DNA of 64,000 nucleotides, taken from positions 1 through 64,000 of the forward strand of contig NZ_KB850076.1 in the NCBI RefSeq assembly GCF_000369525.1, read 5' to 3'. The notes below the pieces were generated by a model. The model was not told the DNA's origin and did not search any database. It saw only the letters and a list, made by a program, of their open reading frames with translations. Shown here one piece after another: positions 29,656-37,798 of this stretch. The stretch's first letter is position 1. The number at the start of each line of letters is the position of its first letter. A program made the position numbers and the translations under genes. The DNA comes from Acinetobacter higginsii. GTDB lineage: Bacteria > Pseudomonadota > Gammaproteobacteria > Pseudomonadales > Moraxellaceae.

Positions 29656-29916
29656 TTAAGCTAATAATTGGTCGAGTTTCCCTTCACGCTCTAAAGCATA
29701 AAGTTGATCAAAACCGCCAATAAATTGGTCTTTGATAAAAATTTGAGGCACAGTACGGTGATTGGTACGTTGCATTAACTCAAGACGAACTTCTGGTGCT
29801 TCATTAGAAAGATTAATTTCTTTATAAGCAACGCCTTTACGCTCAAGTAATTGTTTTGCGCGTACGCAATATGGGCAAGAAAGCGTTGAATAAATGGTGA
29901 CGTTTTGCGTAGTCAT
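29656..29916 (-). CDS. grxC: glutaredoxin 3
   Basis: 86 residues. The active site CPYC is at residues 14-17, cis-Pro in HRTVPQIFI and the glutathione-binding GGFDQL follow. It reduces disulfides and glutathionylated proteins with GSH. It lies 32 bases before secB and after a rhodanese-domain gene on the same strand. Confidence 0.96.
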   Translation of the reverse strand: MTTQNVTIYSTLSCPYCVRAKQLLERKGVAYKEINLSNEAPEVRLELMQRTNHRTVPQIFIKDQFIGGFDQLYALEREGKLDQLLA

Positions 29917-29927
29917 TTTATCTCTCC

Positions 29928-30344
29928 TTAAGCTTTGGTTTTGCTTTTCACTAAAGGTAAGCCTTGAGCTTTCCAGTTGCTAATACCGCCGTCTAAGCGG
30001 TAGCTGTCGGTATGACCAACTTTCTGCAATGCTGAGCCTGCAACCTGACCTAAGTTACAAATGAAGACCAGTGGACGATCACTTGCTTTTAATTCATCGA
30101 TATGACTTGTAATCTGGCTGTATGGAATGTTACGACTGCCACTGATGTGTCCATCACGGAAATCTTTTCCATCACGTAAGTCGATCAAGATGGCATTTTT
30201 TGCCTTGACCAAAATACCTAGAGATTGTGGTGAAATTTTACGACCATTGCGTTGCCCTTCTAAAATAAAGAACAACACGATTAACACGCCGAGCGTACCA
30301 AATAAGAAGGGGTGATTCCCCATAAACTCTAACCAGCGTTCCAC
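29928..30344 (-). CDS. membrane-anchored rhodanese-like protein (YibN type)
   Basis: 138 residues. One N-terminal membrane helix (PFLFGTLGVLIVLFFIL) is followed by a rhodanese domain: AILIDLRDGKDFRDGHISGSRNIP, and the active-site loop VFICNLGQVAGSAL with Cys, then DGGISNWKAQGLP. It matches YibN of E. coli, which lies next to grxC and secB in the same order. It is probably an inner membrane sulfurtransferase domain facing the cytosol. Confidence 0.92.
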   Translation of the reverse strand: MERWLEFMGNHPFLFGTLGVLIVLFFILEGQRNGRKISPQSLGILVKAKNAILIDLRDGKDFRDGHISGSRNIPYSQITSHIDELKASDRPLVFICNLGQVAGSALQKVGHTDSYRLDGGISNWKAQGLPLVKSKTKA

Positions 30345-30438
30345 AAGTCACCTAAAGTTAAAATCAAAATTGACCCTGAGTATAACTTATCTCAATGGTG
30401 ATCAAAATCTTTAGTTCAAGGGCAAGCAGCGAAGAAAA

Positions 30439-31497
30439 TTAACTTTTTTGCTGTGCTTCCTGAATTTCATCCAGTAAACGTAAATAGCTGTCTAAACGGC
30501 GCGGCAAAATTTCGCCAGCATCAACCGCTTGTTTCAGCGCACAATTTTTCTCATGGGTATGGGTGCAGTTACGGAACTGGCATAGCCCTAAATGCGCTTC
30601 AATCTCTGGAAAACCGGTACGAACCTTTTCTAAACTGAGATGCCACAGCCCAAATTCACGGATTCCTGGGGAATCAATCAACGCACCGTTTGTTCCAAAT
30701 TTAATCAAACGTGTCGATGTTGTTGTGTGCTGACCCAGTGCTGAGTTCTCAGAAATGATATTGGTTTTCTGTGCTGCATCGGGAACGATGGTATTAATCA
30801 GTGAGCTTTTTCCGACACCTGATTGTCCAACGAAGGCAACGGTTTCATTGTCAATGCGATTTGAAAGCTCAGATAAATCACCTTGCGAATGACAAATCAA
30901 GGTTTCATAGCCTAAAGATTCATATTCACTGAGCAAGGTGAGAATCGGGTCATTTTCAGTGAGTAAGTCGGATTTATTCAGCACCAGTAATGCTGGAATA
31001 TTGGCATCGGCACAGGCCACCAGATAACGGTCAATTAATGTTGGCGCTGGTTCTGGTAAAGGTGCAAATACAATCACAATTAAACTGATATTGGCTGCGA
31101 CGGGTTTCACTTTGTGATAACGGTCGGGGCGAGTCAGTAAAGATTGTCTTGGATAAATCGCCGTGATAATGCCCAAGCCCGTAATTGGATCAGCCTGCCA
31201 TTTAACTCGATCGCCTGTGACCAAAAGTTCTAGGTTGGTACGGGTATGACAACGCCAAACACTGTCGAGTTCAATCGGTTTCCAGAACGGTTCTGGCTCA
31301 CCTTCAGCCACTTGTGGTTTTTCAGGGTGCTGTTCAGGCACAGATAAAGCTTGTACTTCGAGTTGACGACCATAATGCTGAACAACCAGTCCATCCAGAT
31401 CTTGCGATGTGTCAATGTCGTCTTGACGTGATTTATGCTGTTTCTCAATACGACGCTGCTGTTGTTCGGTTAAACGACGCTTACGAATTAAAGCCAT
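30439..31497 (-). CDS. rsgA: ribosome small subunit-dependent GTPase A
   Basis: 352 residues. It has a permuted GTPase order: an OB-fold region, then NKSDL (G4), the P-loop GQSGVGKSSL (G1) and DSPGIREF (G3). The C-terminal zinc finger is CQFRNCTHTHEKNCAL. RsgA checks late 30S subunit maturation and dissociates from the ribosome with GTP hydrolysis. It is divergent from orn, a common pairing in gamma-proteobacteria. Confidence 0.97.
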   Translation of the reverse strand: MALIRKRRLTEQQQRRIEKQHKSRQDDIDTSQDLDGLVVQHYGRQLEVQALSVPEQHPEKPQVAEGEPEPFWKPIELDSVWRCHTRTNLELLVTGDRVKWQADPITGLGIITAIYPRQSLLTRPDRYHKVKPVAANISLIVIVFAPLPEPAPTLIDRYLVACADANIPALLVLNKSDLLTENDPILTLLSEYESLGYETLICHSQGDLSELSNRIDNETVAFVGQSGVGKSSLINTIVPDAAQKTNIISENSALGQHTTTSTRLIKFGTNGALIDSPGIREFGLWHLSLEKVRTGFPEIEAHLGLCQFRNCTHTHEKNCALKQAVDAGEILPRRLDSYLRLLDEIQEAQQKS

Positions 31498-31621
31498 TCA
31501 TATCCCAAAAAATCCACACTTTGAAGACCGCAAAAATAGCACGAAGCCACTATAGAATTACAGCCAAGATGTAATTAATTTGCTACTATTGATGTTTTTA
31601 AGCACTTTAGAATCGCCATCC

Positions 31622-32182
31622 ATGAGTAGCACCCCTGATACACGATTAATTTGGATCGATCTGGAAATGACAGGTCTTGATACCGATAACGACAAGATTA
31701 TTGAAATTGCAACAATTATTACAGATGACCATTTGAATATCTTGGCTGAAGGACCTGTTTTAGCGGTACATCAATCTGATTTGATTCTAAATGCGATGGA
31801 TGAGTGGAATACCAAGCAACATGGCCAGTCGGGTCTGATTGAGCGGGTACGCCGTAGTAAACTTAAGGCTCAAGATGCTGAACAGCAAACCCTTGAGTTC
31901 TTAAAGAAATGGGTGAGTCCAAAATCATCACCAATGTGTGGTAACTCGATTTGCCAAGATCGCCGTTTCTTGCATCGTTTGATGCCTGAATTGGAACAAT
32001 TCTTCCATTATCGTAATTTAGATGTGTCTTCGGTGAAAGAGTTAGCGAAACGCTGGAGACCTGAAATTATGAGTGGTTTAAAGAAAAATGCATCTCACTT
32101 GGCGATGGATGACATCCGTGATTCGATTGCAGAATTGAAATACTACCGCGAATACTTTTTTATCATGAATAACGATAAGTAA
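31622..32182 (+). CDS. orn: oligoribonuclease
   Basis: 186 residues from MSSTPDTRLIWIDLEMTGLD; upstream in-frame codons (from 31580) have no support in the family. DEDDh exonuclease residues are visible: WIDLEMTGLD, CGNSICQDRRFL and HLAMDDIRDSI. It degrades RNA dinucleotides, including pGpG from cyclic-di-GMP breakdown, so it complements the EAL-type protein encoded near 51 kb. A terminator lies after the stop. Confidence 0.97.
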   Translation: MSSTPDTRLIWIDLEMTGLDTDNDKIIEIATIITDDHLNILAEGPVLAVHQSDLILNAMDEWNTKQHGQSGLIERVRRSKLKAQDAEQQTLEFLKKWVSPKSSPMCGNSICQDRRFLHRLMPELEQFFHYRNLDVSSVKELAKRWRPEIMSGLKKNASHLAMDDIRDSIAELKYYREYFFIMNNDK

Positions 32183-32202
32183 TCGATTATTGGGTAATAC
32201 AT

Positions 32203-32227
32203 AAAAGGAGCTGAGGCTCCTTTTTTA
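32203..32227 (+). terminator. orn terminator
   Basis: AAAGGAGC / GCTCCTTT hairpin with a TGAG loop and a run of T residues, just after the orn stop codon. Confidence 0.88.
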
Positions 32228-32307
32228 ATGCGTGAAAAAATTTGGGCTTGCTCAAAAAATCGCTTAAACTCGATGTTTAATTGCAAACTATAAAAAAGAG
32301 AGCGTAC

Positions 32308-33042
32308 ATGCAAAGTACTAACCCTATTTTAACACGGGTAGAAACCTATCAAGATTTGGCTGAGCCAATGACCATTCAGGGTGCGATTCAAAAATCCGTC
32401 CTGTTGACGGTGATTGCAGCTGTTTTAGGCATGGCCTTATTTTTCTACTGTGCGATGACAGCAAATCTTTCGATTGCCTATGCTGCAACAATTATTGGCG
32501 CAGTCGGTGGTTTAATCCTTGCCTTGATTACCACATTTAAATCCAATACTGCACCTGCTTTAGCGATTCCTTATGCTTTATTTGAAGGGGCATTTTTAGG
32601 TGGAGTATCGTTTATTTTCCAGTTGAAATATCCAGGTGTTCCTTTACAAGCATTACTTGCGACTTTCGTGACCACATTGGTTTTATTTGCCTTATATAAA
32701 TTCCAAGTGATTCGTGCCACTGAAAAGTTTAAAGCGGTTGTGATTTCTGCCTCGATTGCGATTGCTTTGGTATTTGTGGTGCAAATCATTTTACGTTTGG
32801 CTTTTGGTTCAAGTATTCCTTATATCTTTGAAAGCAACTGGTTGGGTATTGGCTTTGCTGCCTTTGTTGCGGTGATTGCTTCATTAAATCTAATCTTGGA
32901 CTTTGACTTGATTGAAAATGCGGCTGCACAACGCGCACCAAAAGCATTTGAATGGATCTGTGCCATCGCCTTATTGGCAACTTTGGTGTGGATGTATTAT
33001 TCATTCTTGCGTTTATTGAGTTTGTTACGCGGTGATGATTAA
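32308..33042 (+). CDS. Bax inhibitor-1/YccA family membrane protein
   Basis: About 244 residues from MQSTNPILTRVETYQ, with AGAGAG upstream; a longer frame to 32281 lacks a ribosome site. Seven or so membrane helices cover most of the protein. The segments NLILDFDLIENAA and APKAFEWICAIALLATLVWM are the Asp-containing pore-lining part and last helices of the Bax-inhibitor-1 (UPF0005) fold. Relatives modulate ion flux or FtsH (YccA). The function in Acinetobacter is unknown. Confidence 0.92.
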   Translation: MQSTNPILTRVETYQDLAEPMTIQGAIQKSVLLTVIAAVLGMALFFYCAMTANLSIAYAATIIGAVGGLILALITTFKSNTAPALAIPYALFEGAFLGGVSFIFQLKYPGVPLQALLATFVTTLVLFALYKFQVIRATEKFKAVVISASIAIALVFVVQIILRLAFGSSIPYIFESNWLGIGFAAFVAVIASLNLILDFDLIENAAAQRAPKAFEWICAIALLATLVWMYYSFLRLLSLLRGDD

Positions 33043-33064
33043 GTTCTGATTCAAGTAAAAATAC

Positions 33065-33094
33065 AAATCGTCTTCAAGTGAAGGCGATTTTTTT
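33065..33094 (+). terminator. terminator after the Bax inhibitor-1 family gene
   Basis: AATCGTCTTC / GAAGGCGATT hairpin (one G-T pair) followed by TTTTTTT. Confidence 0.85.
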
Positions 33095-33184
33095 ATGCAA
33101 GATTGTAAAAAAGATGGTTTATGCAATTCCGCAATGCGCTGATTATTGGCATCATGTGGTGAAAATTTTTCGAGTGAGAATAAG

Positions 33185-33988
33185 ATGTCACAAGGACTTT
33201 TAGCTGGTAAACGTTTTTTAATTGCCGGTATTGCAAGTAAATTATCGATTGCTTTCGGTATTGCTTCTGCATTACACCGTGAAGGTGCGGAGCTTGCGTT
33301 TACTTATCCAAATGAAAAGCTGAAAAAACGTGTCGATGATTTTGCAGCACAGTTTGGTTCAACACTGGTTTTTCCTTGTGATGTTGCTGTTGACGCAGAA
33401 ATTGACAATGCTTTTGTTGAATTGGCAAAACACTGGGATGGTTTAGACGGTGTGGTACATTCAATCGGTTTTGCACCTGCACATACGCTTGATGGTGACT
33501 TTACTGATGTAACGGATCGTGAAGGTTTTAAAATTGCGCATGACATTAGTGCCTATAGCTTTATCGCGATGGCTCGTGCAGCGAAGCCATTATTACAAGC
33601 GCGCCAAGGTTGTTTGTTGACTTTGACTTATCAAGGTTCTGAGCGTGTGATGCCGAACTATAACGTGATGGGGATGGCAAAAGCATCACTTGAAGCGGGT
33701 GTTCGTTATTTAGCATCAAGCTTGGGTGTAGATGGTATTCGTGTCAATGCAATTTCTGCGGGTCCAATCCGTACTTTGGCAGCTTCAGGCATCAAGTCTT
33801 TCCGTAAAATGTTAGATGCCAATGAAAAGATTGCACCACTAAAACGTAATGTGACGATTGAAGAAGTGGGCAACGCAGCATTATTCCTTTGCTCGCCGTG
33901 GGCTTCGGGTATTACGGGTGAAATCATGTATGTTGATGGTGGCTTTAATACGGTTGGTATGAGCCAAAGCATGATGGATGATGAATAA
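33185..33988 (+). CDS. fabI: enoyl-[acyl-carrier-protein] reductase (NADH) FabI
   Basis: 267 residues from MSQGLLAGKRFLIAGIASKLS; 13 upstream codons in frame are not part of the family. Motifs are GIASKLSIAFGIA (NAD binding), CDVA, the catalytic Tyr-x6-Lys in YNVMGMAK, and SAGPIRTLAASGI. It carries out the last step of each fatty acid elongation cycle and is the triclosan target. Single-gene unit with its own terminator. Confidence 0.97.
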   Translation: MSQGLLAGKRFLIAGIASKLSIAFGIASALHREGAELAFTYPNEKLKKRVDDFAAQFGSTLVFPCDVAVDAEIDNAFVELAKHWDGLDGVVHSIGFAPAHTLDGDFTDVTDREGFKIAHDISAYSFIAMARAAKPLLQARQGCLLTLTYQGSERVMPNYNVMGMAKASLEAGVRYLASSLGVDGIRVNAISAGPIRTLAASGIKSFRKMLDANEKIAPLKRNVTIEEVGNAALFLCSPWASGITGEIMYVDGGFNTVGMSQSMMDDE

Positions 33989-34010
33989 TTAGATTGCTCT
34001 AATTTATTTA

Positions 34011-34042
34011 AAAAAGCCGCTTTTATAGCGGCTTTGTTTTTT
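34011..34042 (+). terminator. fabI terminator
   Basis: AAAGCCGCT / AGCGGCTTT hairpin with a TTTAT loop and trailing T-run, about 25 bases after fabI. Confidence 0.9.
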
Positions 34043-34310
34043 AGCAACATAGTAGAATTCTAAAACTATAACTCATCTTTTGAACTCATTTATTATGTTT
34101 TTCTATACTGTTAAACCATTGTTGCATTTAAATTATATAGGGAAGTCAATTTCATTGGGGATTGTTTAATTTTAATTTAATATCTCATGCTACCTATTTA
34201 AATAGCTTTAGAATGAAAATAAATTAGATGAAATGTTATTGTTCTAAGTTTCTGATAATGTAATATTTAGGTGGAATAAAATGAATAATTATTAATACTT
34301 AGGGGGAATA

Positions 34311-36077
34311 ATGTTTTGGTTAATCGTCGTTTTTGTTGTTGCAATTATGATTTATTGGGGAGTAGACCGAATTGAAAAATCAGAAAAGCGAAAACAAAAT
34401 ACTCAATCAAGTTTGGAACATGAACTTCGACAACAACTTATAGATGCTGATATTGAATATACCGAGGAATCGTTACAGGCTCTAACGCAGAATTATCAAA
34501 TTTATCACAGCGCATTTGCCTATTTTGATGGTGATGGCGTGCCACAAGATTATAAAAAAGCTTATGAACTCTGGTCTGAGGTCGCTGAAATTTTTCCCTT
34601 GTCGAATGTGTTAATGGGTACGATGTCACTGGATGGTTTAGTCGCTGAGAGAAATCCTAAACTTGCCTTGGAATATTTTCATAAAGCGTTGGAATTAAAT
34701 GAAGAATGTCATGAAGCGATGTTTCAAATTGCTCGATTGTATGAGCTCGGAGAAGATGTTGTTCAAGACAACCAATACGCTTTTCAGTTGTATCAAAAAG
34801 CAGCTGATCTAGGTAATGTAGATGCTGAAAATCAGTTGGCGTGGGCTTTTTACGTCGGGTTGGGCGTTACTAAAAATCAGGTTAGGGCGTTTATTAAATG
34901 GTTGGCATTAGCCGAGAATGGACATGTAGATGCACAGCGATTAGTTGGAATCTGTTGTTATTTTACGGGGCATGGCACAAACCAAAATTTTGAACAAGCA
35001 TTTTATTGGATCAAGCGTGCAGCTGAAAGTAATAACCTTGAGGCAATTGCAAATCTAGGTATGTTGTATATGTATGGCTTAGGAACCTCTGTTGATTTTT
35101 CGCAAGCTCAGCATTGGCTACAAAAGGCTGTTGATCAAGGGCATATACAAGCCACAATTGATCTAGGTAGTGCATTGCTAATGGAAAATGACTTGGATAG
35201 GGAAAATGTTCAACGTGCAATTGTATTATGGGAGAGCATGCTTGACACAGAAGGTCATCAGCAAGTTATAGATAACTTAGGTTTATTATATTTATATGGT
35301 TGTCAAAGCATTCAACCAAATGCACATAAGGCGTTCCCTTATTTACAGCAAAGTGCTGAGTTAAGTAGCTTGGCTGGTTCTGTTGGCTATGCAGTATGTT
35401 TGGTTGAACTTGAGCCTAGCCCCGAGAATATCCAAAAAGCACAAGGATATATTCAGAAAACATTGCTTGATTTAGAACAGTTCCAAAGTTCTGATATTTC
35501 TCAACAATCGATACTGAATTTATTGGGGTTGGTATATATTGAAGGAAAAGTTTTTGACAAAGATATCCATAAAGCACTGGACTATTTTGAAAGAGCCGCG
35601 CAATTCAATCATCCTTCATCACAATATCGACTCGCAACACTTTATGCAGAAGGCGTAGATGTTCATCAAAATGATGACAAAGCATTTTTCTGGTATCAAA
35701 AAGCAGCGCATGCTGGTGTGATCGAAGCACAAAATAATCTAGGGGCATTCTATGCTTTAGGGCGTGGTGTAACTCAGGATTATGAACAAGCCTGTTATTG
35801 GTTCATACAAGCAATGCAAAAAGGGGATGCTTCTGCAATCAATAATATGGGAGAAATGTATGAAAATGGATATGGAGTAGAGCAGAATTATTCAGAAGCT
35901 TTTACCTTATTCGAGCAAGCAAATAAGAAAGGCAATATCGACAGTAGTTTTAATCTTGGCAATCTTTATTACTATGGTCGTGGGGTTTTAGCAGACCAAG
36001 AAAAGGCGAAAAGCTATTATCAGCAAGCCGCATCTCAAGGTTTTGAAAAAGCGATACAGCAATTAGAACGCTTATGA
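34311..36077 (+). CDS. Sel1-repeat (TPR-like) protein with N-terminal membrane anchor
   Basis: 588 residues. One N-terminal hydrophobic helix (MFWLIVVFVVAIMIYWGV) is followed by a short charged region and about a dozen Sel1-like repeats of 36 residues, for example ANLGMLYMYGLGTSVDFSQA and NNLGAFYALGRGVTQDYEQA. Such repeats form protein-binding solenoids; no enzyme domain is seen. GGGGG precedes the ATG. The approximately 270 bases upstream are A/T-rich and hold no other gene. A partner cannot be named. Confidence 0.85.
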   Translation: MFWLIVVFVVAIMIYWGVDRIEKSEKRKQNTQSSLEHELRQQLIDADIEYTEESLQALTQNYQIYHSAFAYFDGDGVPQDYKKAYELWSEVAEIFPLSNVLMGTMSLDGLVAERNPKLALEYFHKALELNEECHEAMFQIARLYELGEDVVQDNQYAFQLYQKAADLGNVDAENQLAWAFYVGLGVTKNQVRAFIKWLALAENGHVDAQRLVGICCYFTGHGTNQNFEQAFYWIKRAAESNNLEAIANLGMLYMYGLGTSVDFSQAQHWLQKAVDQGHIQATIDLGSALLMENDLDRENVQRAIVLWESMLDTEGHQQVIDNLGLLYLYGCQSIQPNAHKAFPYLQQSAELSSLAGSVGYAVCLVELEPSPENIQKAQGYIQKTLLDLEQFQSSDISQQSILNLLGLVYIEGKVFDKDIHKALDYFERAAQFNHPSSQYRLATLYAEGVDVHQNDDKAFFWYQKAAHAGVIEAQNNLGAFYALGRGVTQDYEQACYWFIQAMQKGDASAINNMGEMYENGYGVEQNYSEAFTLFEQANKKGNIDSSFNLGNLYYYGRGVLADQEKAKSYYQQAASQGFEKAIQQLERL

Positions 36078-36082
36078 AGAAT

Positions 36083-36118
36083 ATAAAGCCGATATTGAGT
36101 ATTTAAAATATCGGCTTT
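36083..36118. terminator. bidirectional terminator between convergent genes
   Basis: TAAAGCCGATATT / AATATCGGCTTTA hairpin with A/T flanks, between the Sel1-repeat gene on + and the efflux channel gene on -. Confidence 0.8.
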
Positions 36119-36134
36119 ACACGTTTAGATGGGA

Positions 36135-37523
36135 TTACTCTTTAACAGGACTTCCACCCATGGCTTGCATTAAGGTCACATAGGCATTGTATTGATTCTG
36201 CTTGGTTTCCACCAAGCTGAGTCGTGCATTACGTGTGGTTTCCTGCGCATCCAATAAGTTCTTTAATGCAATCGCACCATTGCGATAACGCACTTCGGTT
36301 AAACGTTCTGTCTTATCTGCCAGCTCGACATTACGTTGCTGCAACTGCACTTGCTGATTGAGTTGAGTGCGATTAGATAGCGCATTTTCAACATCGGCAA
36401 AAGCTTGATACAGCGTTTGACGGTATTGAGTAATAGCTTTTTCATACTCAAGATCACTGATCGCAATATCTTTTTTCATATCATTATATTGAAGAAAGGG
36501 TAGGCTGAGACTTGCACCGAGTGTCAAAGCTGGATTCTTTAACAGTTGAGTCAAAGACGTGCTTGAAGAACCAACATTCCCAGTCAAATTGATTGAAGGG
36601 TAATAGCTGGCTTTAGTCGCATCTTTATTTGCTAAGGTCTTACGCAAGCGTAACTCAGATGCTTGTAGGTCTGGGCGGCGCGATAAAATATCAGCAGGGA
36701 GTCCGACCGCGATATTCGGTAGGGCATTGCGAGGTAACTGCGCAGGCTCTTGAATATTCAGTTGTTGTACTGGTTCATGCAGCAGGACTGCAAGCGCAGT
36801 TCGTGCTTCAACACGCTGTTGTTCAATCTGACTGAGACTGGCTTTTTGGCTTTGTACCGATTGTTCAGCTTGGGTGAGGTCCAAACCAGATACTGCACCT
36901 GCTTTATATTGCGACTGTACCAAAGAGTAGGTTTTTTGAGTTGAGGTGAGATTCTGCTGAATAGTTTGATAGCGTTCATTCAGATAGCCCAACTGCCAAT
37001 ACAGTTTTGCTGTCGTGCCAACCAAGCTTTGTGCAGTCGCTTGTAAATCTTGCTCAGAGGCTAAGGCTTCCCATCGGCTTGCTTCAGTTTGACTGGCAAG
37101 CTTGCCAAATAAATCGAGTTCATAGCTAACGCCAACGCTAGTCGATAAACCACGACCAGAGCCATCGCCAGAACGCAGATCATAATTATGACCTGCGGAA
37201 ACGCTAGAACTGGTTCTAATCCCTTGTTTATTTTCAGCCAGACCTGCTTGTAGTCGGGCTTGTTGCAGAGTAATGCCTGCGACACTTAAGTCACTATTTT
37301 TAGCGAGCACTTGATCGACCAATTGATTCAATTGGGCATCGTTAAATAGCGTCCACCATTGATCAGTTAGATTCACATTTTTACTTTTCTGTGCATCGTA
37401 CTGGAACTGCTGTGGCACTTGGACAGTTGGTGCGTTATAGGGTGTTTTAACCACAGCAGAACAGCCAGCTAAGGATGTGCTGAGACAAAGTGCAAGTGCG
37501 ATTTTATGTTGTTTGAATAACAT
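36135..37523 (-). CDS. outer membrane efflux channel lipoprotein (NodT/OprM family)
   Basis: 462 residues. Signal peptide with lipobox LAGCSAV (lipidated Cys at about residue 21). It has the two repeated OEP domains of TolC-like channels: QWWTLFNDAQLNQLVDQVLAKN, and LQASELRLRKTLANKDATKA onward, with ADILSRRPDLQASE as a strong signature. It should form the trimeric exit duct for the MacAB pump encoded next door. The 275-base gap to macB holds a repeat-like element, so an independent promoter for this gene is possible. Confidence 0.94.
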   Translation of the reverse strand: MLFKQHKIALALCLSTSLAGCSAVVKTPYNAPTVQVPQQFQYDAQKSKNVNLTDQWWTLFNDAQLNQLVDQVLAKNSDLSVAGITLQQARLQAGLAENKQGIRTSSSVSAGHNYDLRSGDGSGRGLSTSVGVSYELDLFGKLASQTEASRWEALASEQDLQATAQSLVGTTAKLYWQLGYLNERYQTIQQNLTSTQKTYSLVQSQYKAGAVSGLDLTQAEQSVQSQKASLSQIEQQRVEARTALAVLLHEPVQQLNIQEPAQLPRNALPNIAVGLPADILSRRPDLQASELRLRKTLANKDATKASYYPSINLTGNVGSSSTSLTQLLKNPALTLGASLSLPFLQYNDMKKDIAISDLEYEKAITQYRQTLYQAFADVENALSNRTQLNQQVQLQQRNVELADKTERLTEVRYRNGAIALKNLLDAQETTRNARLSLVETKQNQYNAYVTLMQAMGGSPVKE

Positions 37524-37599
37524 TGATCGTCATTCCCTTAATAATTTGAAAGAGCATGATTATCGAGACAGTGTCTTATCGAGTTCTCATCCATTTCCA

Positions 37600-37790
37600 G
37601 TTTAAGCCTTCGGCTCGACCTACCTTACGAAACGATGTTTCTCATTTCGGGAAAAGTAGGCAAAACCATCGTCATCCGCAAAACCTGTTCTATTTTTTTC
37701 ATTTATCTAACTTCTCGCAGAAACAATATCTTGTTGATACCACGCAGGTTGCGGATGACATTCCCGAGTATCTTATTTCTGAGATCAATT
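37600..37790. repeat. imperfect inverted repeat in the macB to channel gene spacer
   Basis: GTCATCCGCAAAACCTG (about 37669) and CAGGTTGCGGATGAC (about 37745) are nearly exact reverse complements with a 60-base loop. The region also has short GC-rich tags unlike the A/T-rich spacers nearby. It could be a member of a dispersed intergenic repeat family; copy number elsewhere cannot be tested here. No convincing gene was found. Confidence 0.5.
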
Positions 37791-37798
37791 TTTGCTGG

